A stretch of 64,000 nucleotides of DNA from Alitta virens (lineage: Eukaryota; Annelida; Polychaeta; Phyllodocida; Nereididae), in contig OW028575.1 in NCBI GenBank assembly GCA_932294295.1, positions 12,962,058-13,026,057 of the forward strand. Reading direction: 5' to 3'. Below, piece by piece: positions 1-13,900 of the stretch. The notes below the pieces were generated by a model, which was not told the origin of the DNA, ran no database searches, and saw only the letters and a list, made by a program, of their open reading frames with translations. A program made the translations under genes and the position numbers. Every line of letters starts with the position of its first letter. The first letter of the stretch is position 1.

Positions 1-599
1 TTCCTCGTCTTCTACACTCTAGACAGAATCTTAGCATCCATTTCAGTCATCCTGTAATATTTTAAAAAGTATTGAGGGACTTTCCAAGCTTTCTGTGATA
101 ACAAGACAGGAATAACTACAAGCATTATCACTTTCACTATAAAACTTTAAATATTACTATCTTTCTCGACTTTACTGGGCTGTATTAAGATTCCTCTGCA
201 CGATCTTACACCCAATTCTTGCATGGTAATCACTTCCTTTGCTTTTTTAGCCAAGGTCAACAGGAGCTATAACTGAGCAACGTCAGCGATAAATCTTCTA
301 CGCTTTGCAGACAAAAAAAAAAAGTCCTTAAAAAATCCAAGGACGATAGAATAGATTTTATATCTGTAGATATAAAAGTATTTCTAACCAGGAACTGTGC
401 ATCACAGTTGTGACTATACACAATAAGGGGGTAAATCAAAAGAACCAAATGTTTCACTTGCAACCATCTCAGCTGGATGGAACACAACGTTAAAAAAAAA
501 AAGCACAGTTGTAAAGTCTTGTTTCCTTTATTATTTCTGTCATTAGCAAAGATTTTAATAGGATGCCACGGTCTAATGGTTTCAAAGTCGTTTGCTTGC

Positions 600-840
600 T
601 AATCATGATCGAGGTAGCAGGTTGGAAATTATTATCCCCACCATGACATAGAGGAGGTAGGCAGGTCCGCCTTTAACCATTGCCTCACCTTATCAGGTGT
701 ATTGGGTACCTGGCAAGAGGCAACCACAATGACAATGGTGTGAGCTCTTAAGCCATTATGGTTAACCCATTGTTCATCCATGCTCAAGGCTGAATATTCT
801 CAGGAGTTAATAAGAAAGGCCAGATTGGCTTGGTGTAATC
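600..840 (+). repeat. Degraded tRNA-derived SINE, family C
   Basis: It shares a tail block (GGTGTAxTGGGTACCTG, then GTGTGAGCTCTTAAGCCA) with a copy at about 21.43-21.64 kb (+). More distantly it resembles the minus-strand copy at about 44.05-44.27 kb, which keeps a tRNA-like head. Boundaries are approximate and no target duplication was found. Confidence 0.45.
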
Positions 841-1960
841 ATAAAGTCAGCAGAATGCGTTTAGTGGCCATGTTCCATGTATTGGCGACTGTAAACCCAT
901 AAATTAACATAACATTTACATTTAATTTCCCCCAGTGTCTTTAGAAATACTTGCAGAAGTTATAGTGCATCTTGTCTACAGTGTCAAGTGCCTGTAAATC
1001 AACTGCATAAATTATACATGATCAATTCTTGTTTTGTTTCCCCTTTTCTTAGGATTTACAATACAGAAGCAACGAGTCAAGGCCACCTTATCGATCAGGA
1101 ACATTGTGTTGTGAACGGTGAACCCCTCAACCAGTGTTCTTGTTGGATGGACTGACCATCAGACATGCATGGTCACTCCTTGTTAATCTGCATAAACAGG
1201 AGAAAGGTCTCCAGGCAACAGACTCCTCTAAAATGAGAATAGCCTCTGAAACTGTGCGTGTTGTCATTCATCCTTGGGCACAGAATAGCTACCAAAAGAA
1301 ATTTTACAAAACATGTCTTAATACATGTATAATCATCTATATTTAGAAGATCATTTTTCCTGGTAAAAATAGCTTTTTTTGTTGGTAAAATGGTGGTTGA
1401 GGAAAGGCATTATTGCACATTATTACATATGCAGGTCTAAATCTAAATATTTCTCGCTGAAGACCATAATTTCAACACTTTGGACAGGCTGAGCACGGAC
1501 AAGAATAAACTGTATCATAGAATTCTTATTTGGGATGAAATAGTCACTATTATGGTCTTAGCAAAATTCCAATTAAGAACATTATTTCAATGTGATCTCC
1601 AAATGAAGCTTTGTACTAATTTTCATCAGTTGTAAGCCTTTTTAAAATCCTTTAAACATTGCATTTGAATATGTTAATCAATAAATGTAAACTTTTAATT
1701 TGAAAAACTTTGACCCTCAGCATGTCAAGCTTCCAACTTGCAGCTGGATGTGCTTTGCAATTTTTCTCGCCGAGGATTTCAAATAATCCTCAAAGGCAAA
1801 GACTTGTTGGAAATCCAGACAACCAGACTGAGAACAAGCAGATTAGGAATGCAAGTAAATTGATGAGATGGAAATGAGGAAAAGCATTCAAATTCACAGG
1901 AGAGAGAAACCAGCAATTATCACAGTGATCAGCAATGTGTCCTTGCCTACTATGGAGTAC

Positions 1961-1990
1961 AGCAAATAACAGCAAATAACAGCAAATAAC
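1961..1990 (+). repeat. Three perfect copies of a 10-bp repeat
   Basis: The unit AGCAAATAAC occurs three times in a row with no mismatch. It is a small tandem repeat in intronic DNA. Confidence 0.95.
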
Positions 1991-2121
1991 AGATGGTTTG
2001 GAGTTTCTTCACAAAATATTCATCCAATGCAAAAGCACTACATTGAGAAAAGTGAAAACAATGTGATCCACAAAGACAAAGTATGGCATAAAAAGAAGAC
2101 TAAAACAAACAGAATCGAGGA

Positions 2122-2280
2122 TTGGGGTGGGTGCATTAAAGCTTTACGTCCTGTATTTCTGCACCTGATGGGCTAATTAAGACAGTCAGGGACCATGTGA
2201 GATGATGGATGAAACAGCCATCTAACTTAGGCTCGACCGAGAATGGAACCCAGCGCTACCACTGAGCTAAGCCCCCACCC
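2122..2280 (-). repeat. tRNA-derived SINE, family A
   Basis: Read on the minus strand it begins with a tRNA-like head containing an A-box-like TAGCTCAGTGGTAGCG and a degenerate B box (GGGTTCCATTC). The family tail follows: GGCTGTTTCATCC, then TTAGCCCATCAGGTGCAGAA, and it ends in a sequence like ACAGGACGTAAAGC. The same head and tail occur at 7.76-7.94 kb and, enlarged, at 19.12-19.83 kb. Confidence 0.8.
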
Positions 2281-2317
2281 AAATGGAATCAAGGCTACAA
2301 GAGTAGTTTTCAACAGG

Positions 2318-2392
2318 AGGGCGGTCTAGTGGTTAAGGTGAGGGACAGTTCTTCTGTGGGTCCTGGGTTTAATTCCTGACCCAGGTAGTTTC
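2318..2392 (+). repeat. tRNA-like SINE head
   Basis: A GGTCTAGTGGTTAAGG A-box-like block is followed about 30 bp later by CTGGGTTTAATTCC, a B-box-like block. Together they resemble RNA polymerase III promoters of tRNA-derived SINEs. No cloverleaf good enough for a functional tRNA gene is evident. Confidence 0.55.
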
Positions 2393-3894
2393 CATTTGAA
2401 ACTCTCAAGAAGAAATCTCATGAGAGCTAGCATTAGCAGAGCCTAATAACACTCAATGTCTTTAATCACTGACTTGTAAAAGATGCCCTTTACTAGTAAA
2501 TAACATTATGACATTTGCATCAGACATTTGGTAAAAAGATTATAGTTCTGAACCATACCCACCGCGACTACACAACACAAAACACACAGCCTCTTGAAGA
2601 CCATACCTATAGCAATTTATACAATAATCAGGAAATAATGCCTGTTTACAATTTTACTGCTAGTGGTTAATCATTTGTAAATGTTAGCAAGCCTAAAGGG
2701 ACATAAGCAGAGGCAGAATCCACTGTTATCTGAGTATTTTTCACAATTTAAAATAAGATGTCGTAAAGGCACAAAAACCTTCTGCAGCTCACTATGTTTA
2801 TGAGCGAGCACATATATTGCAGAAAAAGTGTACATAACATGAAATCCGAGGGAATGCCAGAAGGTCATGGCCAAAACCAAGGATCTCCTGAAGAACATGC
2901 ATATCCACAGCCACTAGACACCAAAATACTGGACTAATAGCATGTCCCATTAGCAGATCTCTTTTCAAGGCCAATTTCAACGCTTCATTACCAACCAGCA
3001 ATTGAGAAGATATAGAAAGCCAGAATGTCTCATTCCATTTCCTCATTTCCATTTCATCAATCTGCTGGCTCCCAAGGAGCGCCAGTAATCACTGGAGAAT
3101 GTCACAGCATTTGACAATCCCATCTACTTATGATGATGTCGTTTAATCATTTCGCCAAGGTCTCAAAACATTCTTCCTATCTGATTTCACTGTATGGATA
3201 AGTCTCCTAGCCTTCAAAACACTTCTTCCACTGCTGATCATAAATCTTTTTGATATTGCATGCACTCGATGTCTATGCTACAAAACTCAAAGACAAGTCA
3301 TGGGATTTACACGTACGTGCAACACTGTGAGGACTACCATCCTAGTCAACTCATCATTACTGCAGCAACTAGTAGCTGGTCATATGAAGTGACAACGCTA
3401 CCAGCAGTGAGTTTTCCATGAAGAACAGGTTGTTCTGAACAACGAAAGTCAGTCAGATCGAAACAATCTATATCAATTCTGAGAAAGCTGCTGATTCAGA
3501 ACTCTATTTCCCAGGGACTTTGTGCAGGCCCAATAGAACGGTCCAATGAAAAAAACCAAACAATGACATCAGCTGTCCATTTTAGTGCCTAAGAGGCTGC
3601 AGTAAGCCGTTCTGGCAAATGTGATGTCAGTTTATGAGACGATTCAGCAGATTTTTCGACTTGACCTTTTCACAATGGTACAAGTCATAGTAGGATTCTA
3701 CTTTGCTGTGAAAGAGCAAATACGAAACTGGCTACTAATCATAACTTTTTCCCAATAAATCATGATGACTGAAGACAGTGATGACAAAAAGTCTTCAAAA
3801 TAAATGATGTGCAACCTCTTGAGTGTTGATCCAGTTCATGAATATGATGAACTGCTATCTCGTACATCTATCATTGTAGGCCTAAATCTGCTGA

Positions 3895-4170
3895 AGATCC
3901 CAGTTTGATCCCCAACCCGAGCAATCTTTATGTGCTACATCCCAGCTGTATGTTGATCACCAAGACGTTAACTTGGAGATGCCTTGTACTTGCGTCCATG
4001 CTGGGGCAAGTAAAAGACCCCACCCATGGGGTAAATACATGGTGTGGAATCCAAGCCTTATCATCTCATCATTATATCCACCTCTGGACCATATGAGCTT
4101 CAGACCCACAGAACCAAGAGTACTGAGACATAGAACGCTGACATCGAACAAATGTTGTACATGGCATGAA
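3895..4170 (+). repeat. tRNA-derived SINE, family B
   Basis: It starts at a B-box-like GTTTGATCCCC and runs through the family body: GCTACATCCCAGCTG, GACGTTAACTTGGAG, AAAAGACCCCACCCATGGGG and CCTTATCATCTCATCATTA. The best-preserved relative in the window is at about 25.59-25.90 kb. Confidence 0.75.
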
Positions 4171-4744
4171 TAACAGTCTAGTCACTAAGGAGCACGTGTC
4201 ATAAACCCCACATCGAAGGACCCCTAGAAATGAGACATTTCAACGAAGCGAGATACATTAGCTTTCTCATCACTAAGACTCTGTCTTATCACACTTAATC
4301 CATAAAGCTTCTTATGACTTCTCGAAATGTGATGCGCACCCCAGGAGGCGCAGTCTCCCGGACAAAAATTGCCATAGTTACAGTTTATAACATCAACTGA
4401 GTACATCTGCATCACTGGCGGCTAATAAGAACGTCTGATACATTTCCTGGCATGGCAGCTAAATGATAAAACAAACAAATGTCTACAGAGATAATTATGT
4501 TTGACCACCATTGCTTGTATTTTATTAAATGCTGTTTAGTGCTATTGAGCAAACTAGGGATAAATGGTACAGCGCGTTTGATGGCTACATAACATTGCTG
4601 ATGATCATAACTACCCAACAAGCTTTAGCAATGATTACTTCCCTTGTATTCAGTGTTCACCAAATTACTATATACTGCTAAACCACAAAGCTTGGTTTAA
4701 ACCGAAGACGACTGAAAATTAATTCACAATTAGAGGTGCCTAGT

Positions 4745-4895
4745 TCTCCACATATACGTTTGAGCAATTAAATGGCCCAACTATGGAGTAAATATGTAAC
4801 ACTGTGTTGACACCATGTCTTACATCTGGACTCCCAAATCTGCTGGTTTTATTACGTAAGCTGACTAAGTAGCACTGAGACACCCGAAAAAAAGT
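4745..4895 (+). repeat. 3' part of a family B SINE
   Basis: Only the later part of the family B body is recognisable: a GGAGTAAATATGTAACA block, a truncated middle, and the terminal GCTGACTAAGTAGCACTGAGACA block also present at about 25.9 kb. It is strongly diverged and lies immediately downstream (in the WDFY3 sense) of coding exon 2. Confidence 0.55.
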
Positions 4896-4967
4896 TGACA
4901 AATTTACTTCCATCAATTTTACTTCAGCTGACACAGCCTTCGTGGAGGTTTACTATAGAAGACTCAC

Positions 4968-7900
4968 CTGTTGACTGGTTGGAGGCTCTCCTTCGAATCT
5001 CACTGACCATGAGTCTGGACACGTGACCACAAAACTGGAGGATGTCACCAAACTTTTCCATCATGTCATTCGATGGGGAAGTTCCGAACACCTGTAAACA
5101 TAACATATGAAACATTAAATATTGATTCATCACATTTCTTAAAATAAAAGGTAATTTTTGGGAGTGCACCGCTGTTCCACAATCCAGTAACTATGCATGA
5201 GCTACATCTCAGCTGGAGGTCCGTCGCATGAGACATTAATTCGGTGGTGCCTTGCACTCAGTGTCTGTGATGAGGCAAGTTAAAGACTCCATCCATGGGG
5301 CAAATGAGTAAAAAGTATAAATCATGTTCACAAAATTTTATCAATGTGACAATACACTTTGGCAATATGCACCATACCAATCCTTTTTTTTTTTGTCACA
5401 CTAACTGCTCACAGAAACCAAAAATACGCTTCGTTCAGACAGTATGCCCAAGTACCACACACAGGGTAGTCAGGTGGCAGTAGTAGCTATAGGCAAACAC
5501 AGACCTAACAGGTCTCACAATCTCCATTCTTCATATGAGCTCCCACTCAGGCCAGTTGCTGTCATGGGCAGCAGCCATACCGGTAGCTTAACAATACCTC
5601 CAAGGGATATTTCCAAAACATATGTTCTTTCACTAAATCTAAAAGGTCTCAAAAAGTACTTTACCATTACTCCATAAAAAGGTGTGGGAGTAGCACTTGT
5701 AGGAGAGTAGATGTACCCTTTATCAGGTACACTCAGACAGGGTTTCCTGATGAAGGAGTGTCTCCCCTCCAACCCTGATTTTGTGATTTTGTGAATACAA
5801 TGTACTAACACAGTGTAGGATAATGAACCCTTTCAGTCTGATATTATTCTATATAATACATCCATTAGTAAAACCAGACTCAGATGCAGGGTGTTTTCGT
5901 GCTCATTGACTTAACATACGTTTTCAAATTTGCCGCCGACCTAGTTGTAAAAGCGGATACAACGGCTTCGCACACTGACTTCGGAAGACAGATGCATACA
6001 AATACTCCCATGAGCAAAACCAGACTCAGATGCAACAATATATTTTTCCAAAACAAACATCTCAAGACACACCTTTTTACGCTGTTTGAAAATTAGGTAT
6101 AGTTACATGTATGCACCAGCACCGATTTTAGATTATGACCACTCCTGATGAGTCCTGCAAGTAAAGACATAACCCCATTTGAGATGGTTATCAAACTTAA
6201 GAGTCATGACCGAGTATAGCAGACGTATTATGTGACATATAAGTATAAGTCACATCACTCACAGCTTTTCATATCTGTCACAAATGGCATACATAATTTC
6301 ATTGATAATAGTACAGGGAAGAAATCTAATAGTACAACTGTATGTGATTTGCTCAGTTAGTTAGTGGTTAAATATGGAATCCTGAATATTTGATCAGTTG
6401 ATTTCCATGTCAAAGTGAGATGAAAATGAATATTATCAAAAATTTGGTGTCATCAAACGTAACAAACTTTGCAAACTATCAAATTAGGAAGTCATATAGT
6501 TGGTGATTTCCAATAATAGACACATATTAAAACAACTGCAACTGATGAATCATAATCAGTACTTTTAATAAATTTTTTTCTTTTTTAGATCTGTGCGTAT
6601 TTTCAGACAGGATGTGCAGGATGTAAATTGTAAAATAATCTCATTTCACTATATTAAATTATTTGTGGCCAAAAAAAAAAAGCCCCAAATGCTTGCCATT
6701 AGCCTTTTGCAATTTCCTTGTCACAATTTAGTGATTAGTTTAATCATAAAACAAAACATATTCTACGCAGCCGTTTTTCATACATAAATTGTAAGAAGAA
6801 TTACCAAACAAAAATCAATCAATAAGTAGACACCTAAAGTTTATGAGTCACAGGATTCGTAATTGTTCCTAAAATATGAAGGGTCTGCAGCCTGATGATA
6901 CAATTTATCAGACCACTAAATGCCCATCTGAAATTCTGAATTGTATATTCTCAGTAATAAGTACAAAACAACATTTCAAAAGAAGTGCAAATATGCAAAT
7001 ATTTTATAATAGGAGGCCTTTTAAGTTCGCAATGCTTATTGTTGTTGTAAGGGACTACCAATGCTATGAGAGAAAGGTTAACAATATGGATGGGATGATA
7101 GAAATGGGATGAAGAGATATCATAGTGTTTAGAGAAAAGAGTTTTGATTGGCATATACCGCAGTGTCTGCTGCTATATATCTTACATTCTCAAGGTAGGT
7201 ACTTGCTCAGTCAGCATCAATCTACACTGATCTAGGTCTAATATGGGCCTTGTTGTGAACATCAATGACTGCTGCTGCAGTAGCAATTACGTGGTCCTGC
7301 ATCCTGATTGATGGAAAAGAAAAACAACTGCGGGCTTCAATCCTTTATCATAACATCTCTGACCTTGCTTATTGATCTCAGATTTTTGCCTAATAAGGAA
7401 AGCCCTGATCAAAGCTTAGAAGCATTGGTGGCATTCTGCAGAAAAGGGGGTAATCACATCCAGAAGGATATGTCTTCCATGTCCTATGCCTCCAGAGTAT
7501 GCTCTAGGGTTGCTCAAAAAGGGAATGAACACAGACTATAAATCACTGCAATGACAGCCACATGATTCAGTAAACAGAAATTGCTGGTGGAAAAATGACA
7601 GGTGACAATAACGCGATGAAAGATTTGCAGCCAAAATAACGAGGTATGAGACTATGAGAGTAGGATTACGCAAGTTGACCCTATGTAATTTCCTGTTTTT
7701 ACCACAAGAAACTGCTATGGTTACGACTAATCTGCACAACGTTATGACGAAATGATGCTGGTGGTGGTGGATTAGGGCTTTACATCCTGTATTTCTGCAC
7801 CTGATGGGCTAATTAGGACAGGTAGGTAAAATGGCAATGAGACGAAGGATGAAACAGCCATCCAACAAAGGCTTGACTGGGAATCGAACCTGGGACCCAG

Positions 7901-10900
7901 TGGTTGGAAGCCCAGCATGCTGCCACAGAGCTAGGCCCCCACCCATGATGATGATCACGAGTAAGTCTTTTCCGTATGATGCAAGTTGAATCATATGGTG
8001 TTGAATACAGACTGAGACGTAAGAGTTCCATAAACAATGCAGAGAGCATTGTTCGAACCTAGTTCGACAAATTGACACATTACGATTCCATGCCTGCCAT
8101 ACGACAGCGATGTTTCGGTCTTGTTCGAACCCATATTTCAGAAAATGTTGAGTCCCTGTCGTAGAATCTGACCATGCATACTGCCTGACCACCACTTGGT
8201 GACCAATCTCTAACGAAATCACTGGTAAAAAAACTTTCACAACATCGATGCAGCATCACTTCCCATGAGTCTATTATTCACTGATGGACAGCAAGAGAGG
8301 TACAGCACTTTACGACTCTAACATCACACCAACATCATTTAAATGTCACACGTCCTTCTCGAAGCCATCAGTTTGCAAATATTACATTAAATTTAATAAT
8401 ACATATACAATATAATTACAGAAAAAGTGTCAACAGCATCAGACACCTGAGCTGTTTAAGTTCACTGAGGAAGACCAGCAGAAATGGTTGAAAGCTTTGG
8501 TAAGCAAATTATGGACTCTTGAGAGAATAACTATAAATTCTCTTAACTGTAATTCCATTAACTTATTTCATTGTTTTCTATAATTGTCTCTGAGAAATAA
8601 CGATGTACACTAAGATGTAAAATAAAGAACACACTAAAATGTTGTGTACCACCTGCGAGGACTAATTTTGACGTCTTCTAGTTTAAGTTTAAAAAAACAG
8701 ATGTAAAAAAAAACAAATCAGTGTCTAAATCGAAGTTTGGCCTCAAGTCTCAAAGACTGGTCATAACTCATGTGCAGTTATTGGATATCTTGTCAATAGG
8801 AAATGACCAGTTTGGTGGAAATTATTGGTGGGAGTTATCGTGGGACAATTACAATGAACTGTTTTATGACATTACATGATGTCGTTATCTTTCATACAAA
8901 TTGCATCAGTTCATATATTGTACACGTACAGTGCATTCAAACAGCATTATACAGTATAAATGTGCTGGAATGTGCAAAATATCTCCTGGGAATCAAAAGA
9001 GCCCCATTTTCTCGTTGGCAAGGATCGCCGTGCATTTGAGCTGGCACAGCGAGACTTTGACGTCGTGAAAATGAAGAGCCCTCTAATACTTGATTAAACG
9101 TCTGGATCATCATTTGTCAGCACATTCAGCGAGGTGTTTCATGATTCAGGACAACTGTCCCAGCATCGTTCATTGCATGTTTTGTTCTAATGAGTCTCTT
9201 TCAGCACCACCCAGCTCATCCTCTCTGACAGGCTGAGAATTTTGTCATGCTGACACTAATCACGTTGATAAGGAGACACTGAAAAGGCAGCAATCAACAA
9301 CCAAAGTAACTATGCATTCCATACAAATTATGCATGATGCAAGATAGATTTGTGGTGGCTAGTGCTTGGTTTCTATGCTGAGTCAAGTACATCTCATCCA
9401 TCCATGGGGTAAATGGTATGTGTCACATGGTATGGATTCCACTCATCTTCTCATCATTACGTCTGCTTCCGCAAGTAACAATAGAGACACTTGACATCTT
9501 GAATGTGGTAAATCGATACAAAATTAGCATGTGTTGCGGAATAAATATAATGGCCTTAGAATTGACCAGATTTTTTATAGAAATCATATAGTTTACAAGC
9601 AGTCTTGAGTCTTGAGTCGTGGTGGAGTCAGCGTCGGAGTCACCTTTCCAGAGGCCTCTTTTTTCCGGTAGCTGGGGTGTTTTTTAAAATTATTGGTCTA
9701 GATCTACCTTACTGTCAATGCAACAATCACAGTTAGCTGATTCTCTTCAAATATCATCCTGCAAATTTCATAATGCAAGTGGGCAGCAATTATTATTTCC
9801 CAAATGCAATTTAACATCTGATAAAATTTTAATCTATGCAAAATGAAACACCACATTTCCTGGCCATAAATGAAGATATTAATACTCACGTGGATTGAAT
9901 TATTAAAGCCTTATTGAAAATCTTATCACAATCCAGATAAAAGTTAACAATTTGAAATCAAGCTCTGATAAGTCTTAAGAAGACACCCACTCATTGCTCA
10001 AAGACAGAAAGTTCGTTTTTATCTGAGAAGGCAGAAATCGTAACTTTCGACTAATATTACGAACGTCCCTGCATGATCAGATTCACAATATTTATAAACT
10101 TTAAAATGTATAACATGAACGCAGACTAATATGTTATATCATTTCAGGGTAAAGGTCATTACATTTTTGTCACGACTCATTTCTGAAGAAAATTCAAAAA
10201 GAACATATTTTAGCAAAACTTATGCATCTGCCATAGCTGATAAATATAAGTGTGTAACACACACTACTTTGAACTATGAATTATCCAGTAAATGTTGCAT
10301 GAAACCAAGAATGTTACACTCAACAGTCACTACAGATTCCAATAATGTACAAAGTGTCCAAGTGTCTATTGAATATTGAAGGTCCTAGGTTCGATTCCCA
10401 ACCCAGGCATTCTACATTAGCATAATTAGCTGGAAGTTGTTACGACGAGGCTTTAAAATGGCAATAATTGGTACCTAGGGTCAATATTGAAGCAAATCAA
10501 AAGACCCCACTCACTCACAAGGCAGATTGTATGACATGCCGGAAACTCAGTCTTATCATCTAATCACTATCTTTGCCTACAGTCATATAAACTGACTAAG
10601 CTTTTGACCAATAAGACAACACTACAGCAAAACAGTAAAAAAAAAATCAACACATCAAATTAATGACCTTGAATTCTTTGTTTGACCTTTCCATTAAGCC
10701 TCAACTTAAACAATTCACCTAGCATCTGTTTAGGTAACCCTTAGCAACCCTTAGCAACCCCTGGTGACCTTGAGCATCATTTCTTACCCTCATCAGCATC
10801 AGATAATCCCAGACAAGTGTCTGTAAATTTGCTGCTAAGAGAACATGCCATGCTCCTATGCCATTAATGATGATTTATATCATACCTGCTTCAGCAGCAG

Positions 10901-13900
10901 ACTCTGATGAGGGCTTAGCATATTTCTCCCCAGAGTCGTTGCTATGGTAGTATTTTCAAGATTATGCAAGACCATGCATTACAATATTGGTAGTACATGT
11001 TGCAGTAAATTTTTTTCGTCAGTGAATGTGTAAGAAAAAATGGACAAGATTTATTTATGTGTCAGTTGAATTACATTGCAAAGTACAATAGTTAAATGAC
11101 TGGAGATCGTACTGCTACTCTGCTCAGCTTTTGACAAATTTTATACCTTTATTTCCCTATATTTATCTCAAAATAACTCCAAACTACATATCGCACGAGT
11201 TTATCAAGTGTAACTAACCAAAGGTTAAAACAATATTTTTGATATTTTTACAACGTTTGAAATAAATTTGATTTGAGGATTTTTGGTACTTCTAAGCAAA
11301 ATCACACTACGTGCATTATGAAAGTTTGTTATCATGCAGCCCAAACAAATTTATGCATCTGGACAACTGACATTATGTCTACTCTATCTTCTGCAGATTC
11401 TTTGAACAAGACAAAAACTCTTAGATCTATAGGACAAAGAGACTAAAAGGGACAAAGAAGTCTTGCAAGGTATACCTCAAGGCGATGTTACAAACAGATC
11501 TCTTTGAACCCTTACACAATTAGAATATCTGAAAAGCACCAGACAAAACACTTCACATTAATGTTATGATATATACAAATGATCTCATATTCATTCGCCC
11601 TGAAGCCATGGAAAGACTGATTGAATATTTTATTCTGTAAAATACTGCATGCATTCTAGTGGATTCCACTAGCTTACATCAAGATACTTCCAATACTTTG
11701 GCAATAGGAAAGTAAACAATTATTTAAATTATTTTCAGAATATTCTGTAAAAATACTGCATGCATTTCAGTGCATGGATTCTAATCGCTTATACATTACT
11801 ATACCGTCAAACAGATGCAATAGTTTGGTGGATATTCACTAATATTTACGGTCAATAAACTTTTGATTCATTGGATGAACACCTGTTTGTAGTCTATCTA
11901 ATGTCAAATAATGTACAGGTTATCTGAGTACAATAGCATATTAAAAGTCTGACAAAATCATATCTTTGAGCAGTTATCAGGCCACCAAAATGTTCCTTCT
12001 AAGCCACACAAAGTCGCAAGATTATTTCTTTGAGTAATTACCATGTGAATAAGTGTGTACTAAATTGTACCTTCAAAGCCTGACTAAATTGTGGACAGAC
12101 AGGATCAAGTTCAACCATGCCAAGATGAAGACCACTGAATTTGGAATTCAGAGTGATCCAGTAAAATTGTCCAACCTAGCAAGTCTGTAAAATGAGTAGC
12201 AAAGACAAACAAGACCAGAAAAGAGCAACAGTGTAGTCAAAGATTCAAAGACTGCCATCTGATATCTCTGAGTCACAACATCCACCAGAGAGAGATCTCT
12301 CATGCACAAACCGAACATTAAATCTTCCAGAGAACCCCATTTAGACCACCGAAAAACAATGACTAAGAAATTGTGCAAAGGACAATGAAACATCATCCCC
12401 AGAGGCCCTGGCCCATCACACAGCAGCTGAGTCAGTCTGCATTGCCACGGCAACCAAATTGTGTCACGTGCTGCACATTGACATAAGTCACTTTGTGATG
12501 ACTTTATCAATCTATATACAAACCACACGATGGCTCTCTCTGGTAAATTTCATATGCTGTAATCTTATTTTGCTGATTAAATACACCGCAAGTGTATATG
12601 CCATATGGAACATAATCTTAAAGACACCTCACTAATAGCTGCTTGATCACATTTCTCAGCAATTACAGGGGGTACAAAAGCAGCTGTTCCTTGCATTTCT
12701 TTGCTTAAGCATTGTTGGGTATTTTTTAGTGTCAGATAAGCTGAGATTTTGAATTGAAAATTTTATCAAAGTCATTAAAAGTTCCCAAATGTGAGATTAG
12801 CATTACGATTAAAATCAAATTTTCTGCTAAATATATCAATAATCTAAAAATATTTAAAACACACTCAATATTTCATACATTTTGACGCTACGTGTCATTT
12901 TTGTCTCTAAAGGACCAATCAAAATCCAAATTACACTATGGTCAAAAATCACCAAATCAGTTTCAGAAATCATGTTTTACAATAATGTAGGAAGATTCTC
13001 AAACGATCTGTAACGATGGAATATTCTCAAGCATTGACAGAGAATAAGAGATCAAAGACCCGGGTCAAACAGCTTCCAGGAAGGCCTAACCTTGCCTGTA
13101 AATTTTACATCACAGTTCATTAAAAATGAGACAGAATAGGACAAAATGAAAATTGTGGAGAACAACCTTCAGAGTTCCTTATAATAACCACTTGCAGGTT
13201 AGACAACCATTCTAACAATATTGAATAAACAATACCACACTTAAAACATAATGCAAATTGCTCTCGAAAGATGTCAGATTAGGGTACAGATGTAATGATG
13301 GTAGATGAGTAATATTGCCATACACCAGGGCCCAAAAGTGATATATGTGAGATAAGCATTTACGATTAAAATCAAATTTTCTGCTAAATGTATAAGTAAT
13401 CTAAAAATATTTAAAACACTCAAATCTTCGTAAATTTTGACGCTACATGTGATCATGGTGATGTGGCACCATGATTAAAACACTGATTAATGTCTCTAAA
13501 GGACCAATCAAAATCAAAATTACACTATGGTAAAAAATCACTCTCAAAAGATGTCAGCTTAGGGTACAGATGTAATGATGATAGATAGATGAGTAATATT
13601 GCAATAATACACTAGGGCCCAAAAGTTTACATACTCATAGTACACTTGAGCAGAATACAGTTCATTTACATTTCCGCACCATTCTATATGATTTGCTATA
13701 GTTCTAACGTTATAAATTTTATTCACCATTTTACATGTATCATTTAACTTTGAGATCGACTGTATATTCTATCTCAACTTACAATTAAAGACTGTTGTAT
13801 TCTCTTTACAAAATTAAATACTTTTTTTCTCAAACAGCAGCAAAACAAACATGACATGGGTAAATATGGCAGTGTATTCACTTCATTCAATGTCCAAGAC

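Larger units (their letters stand above)
1..4967 (-). other. WDFY3: WDFY3 intron 3' of the second coding exon (continues off the window)
   Basis: No WDFY3 coding exon is recognisable here on the minus strand. The next exon expected from the family (beginning after the RRRASNQST sequence, phase 1) must lie beyond the left edge. The stretch is AT-rich and holds old tRNA-derived SINE fragments, listed separately, and short tandem repeats. Short open frames in it look like chance. Confidence 0.6.

Noticed and set aside
7880..7944. Possible tRNA gene on the minus strand
   Set aside because: A and B boxes are present, but the sequence continues into the family A SINE tail and the same unit recurs elsewhere, so it is a SINE head.
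12148..12528. Open frame of 126 codons on the minus strand
   Set aside because: It lies in the WDFY3 intron, shows no family resemblance, has no flanking splice or promoter signals, and has no composition that would set it apart from chance.
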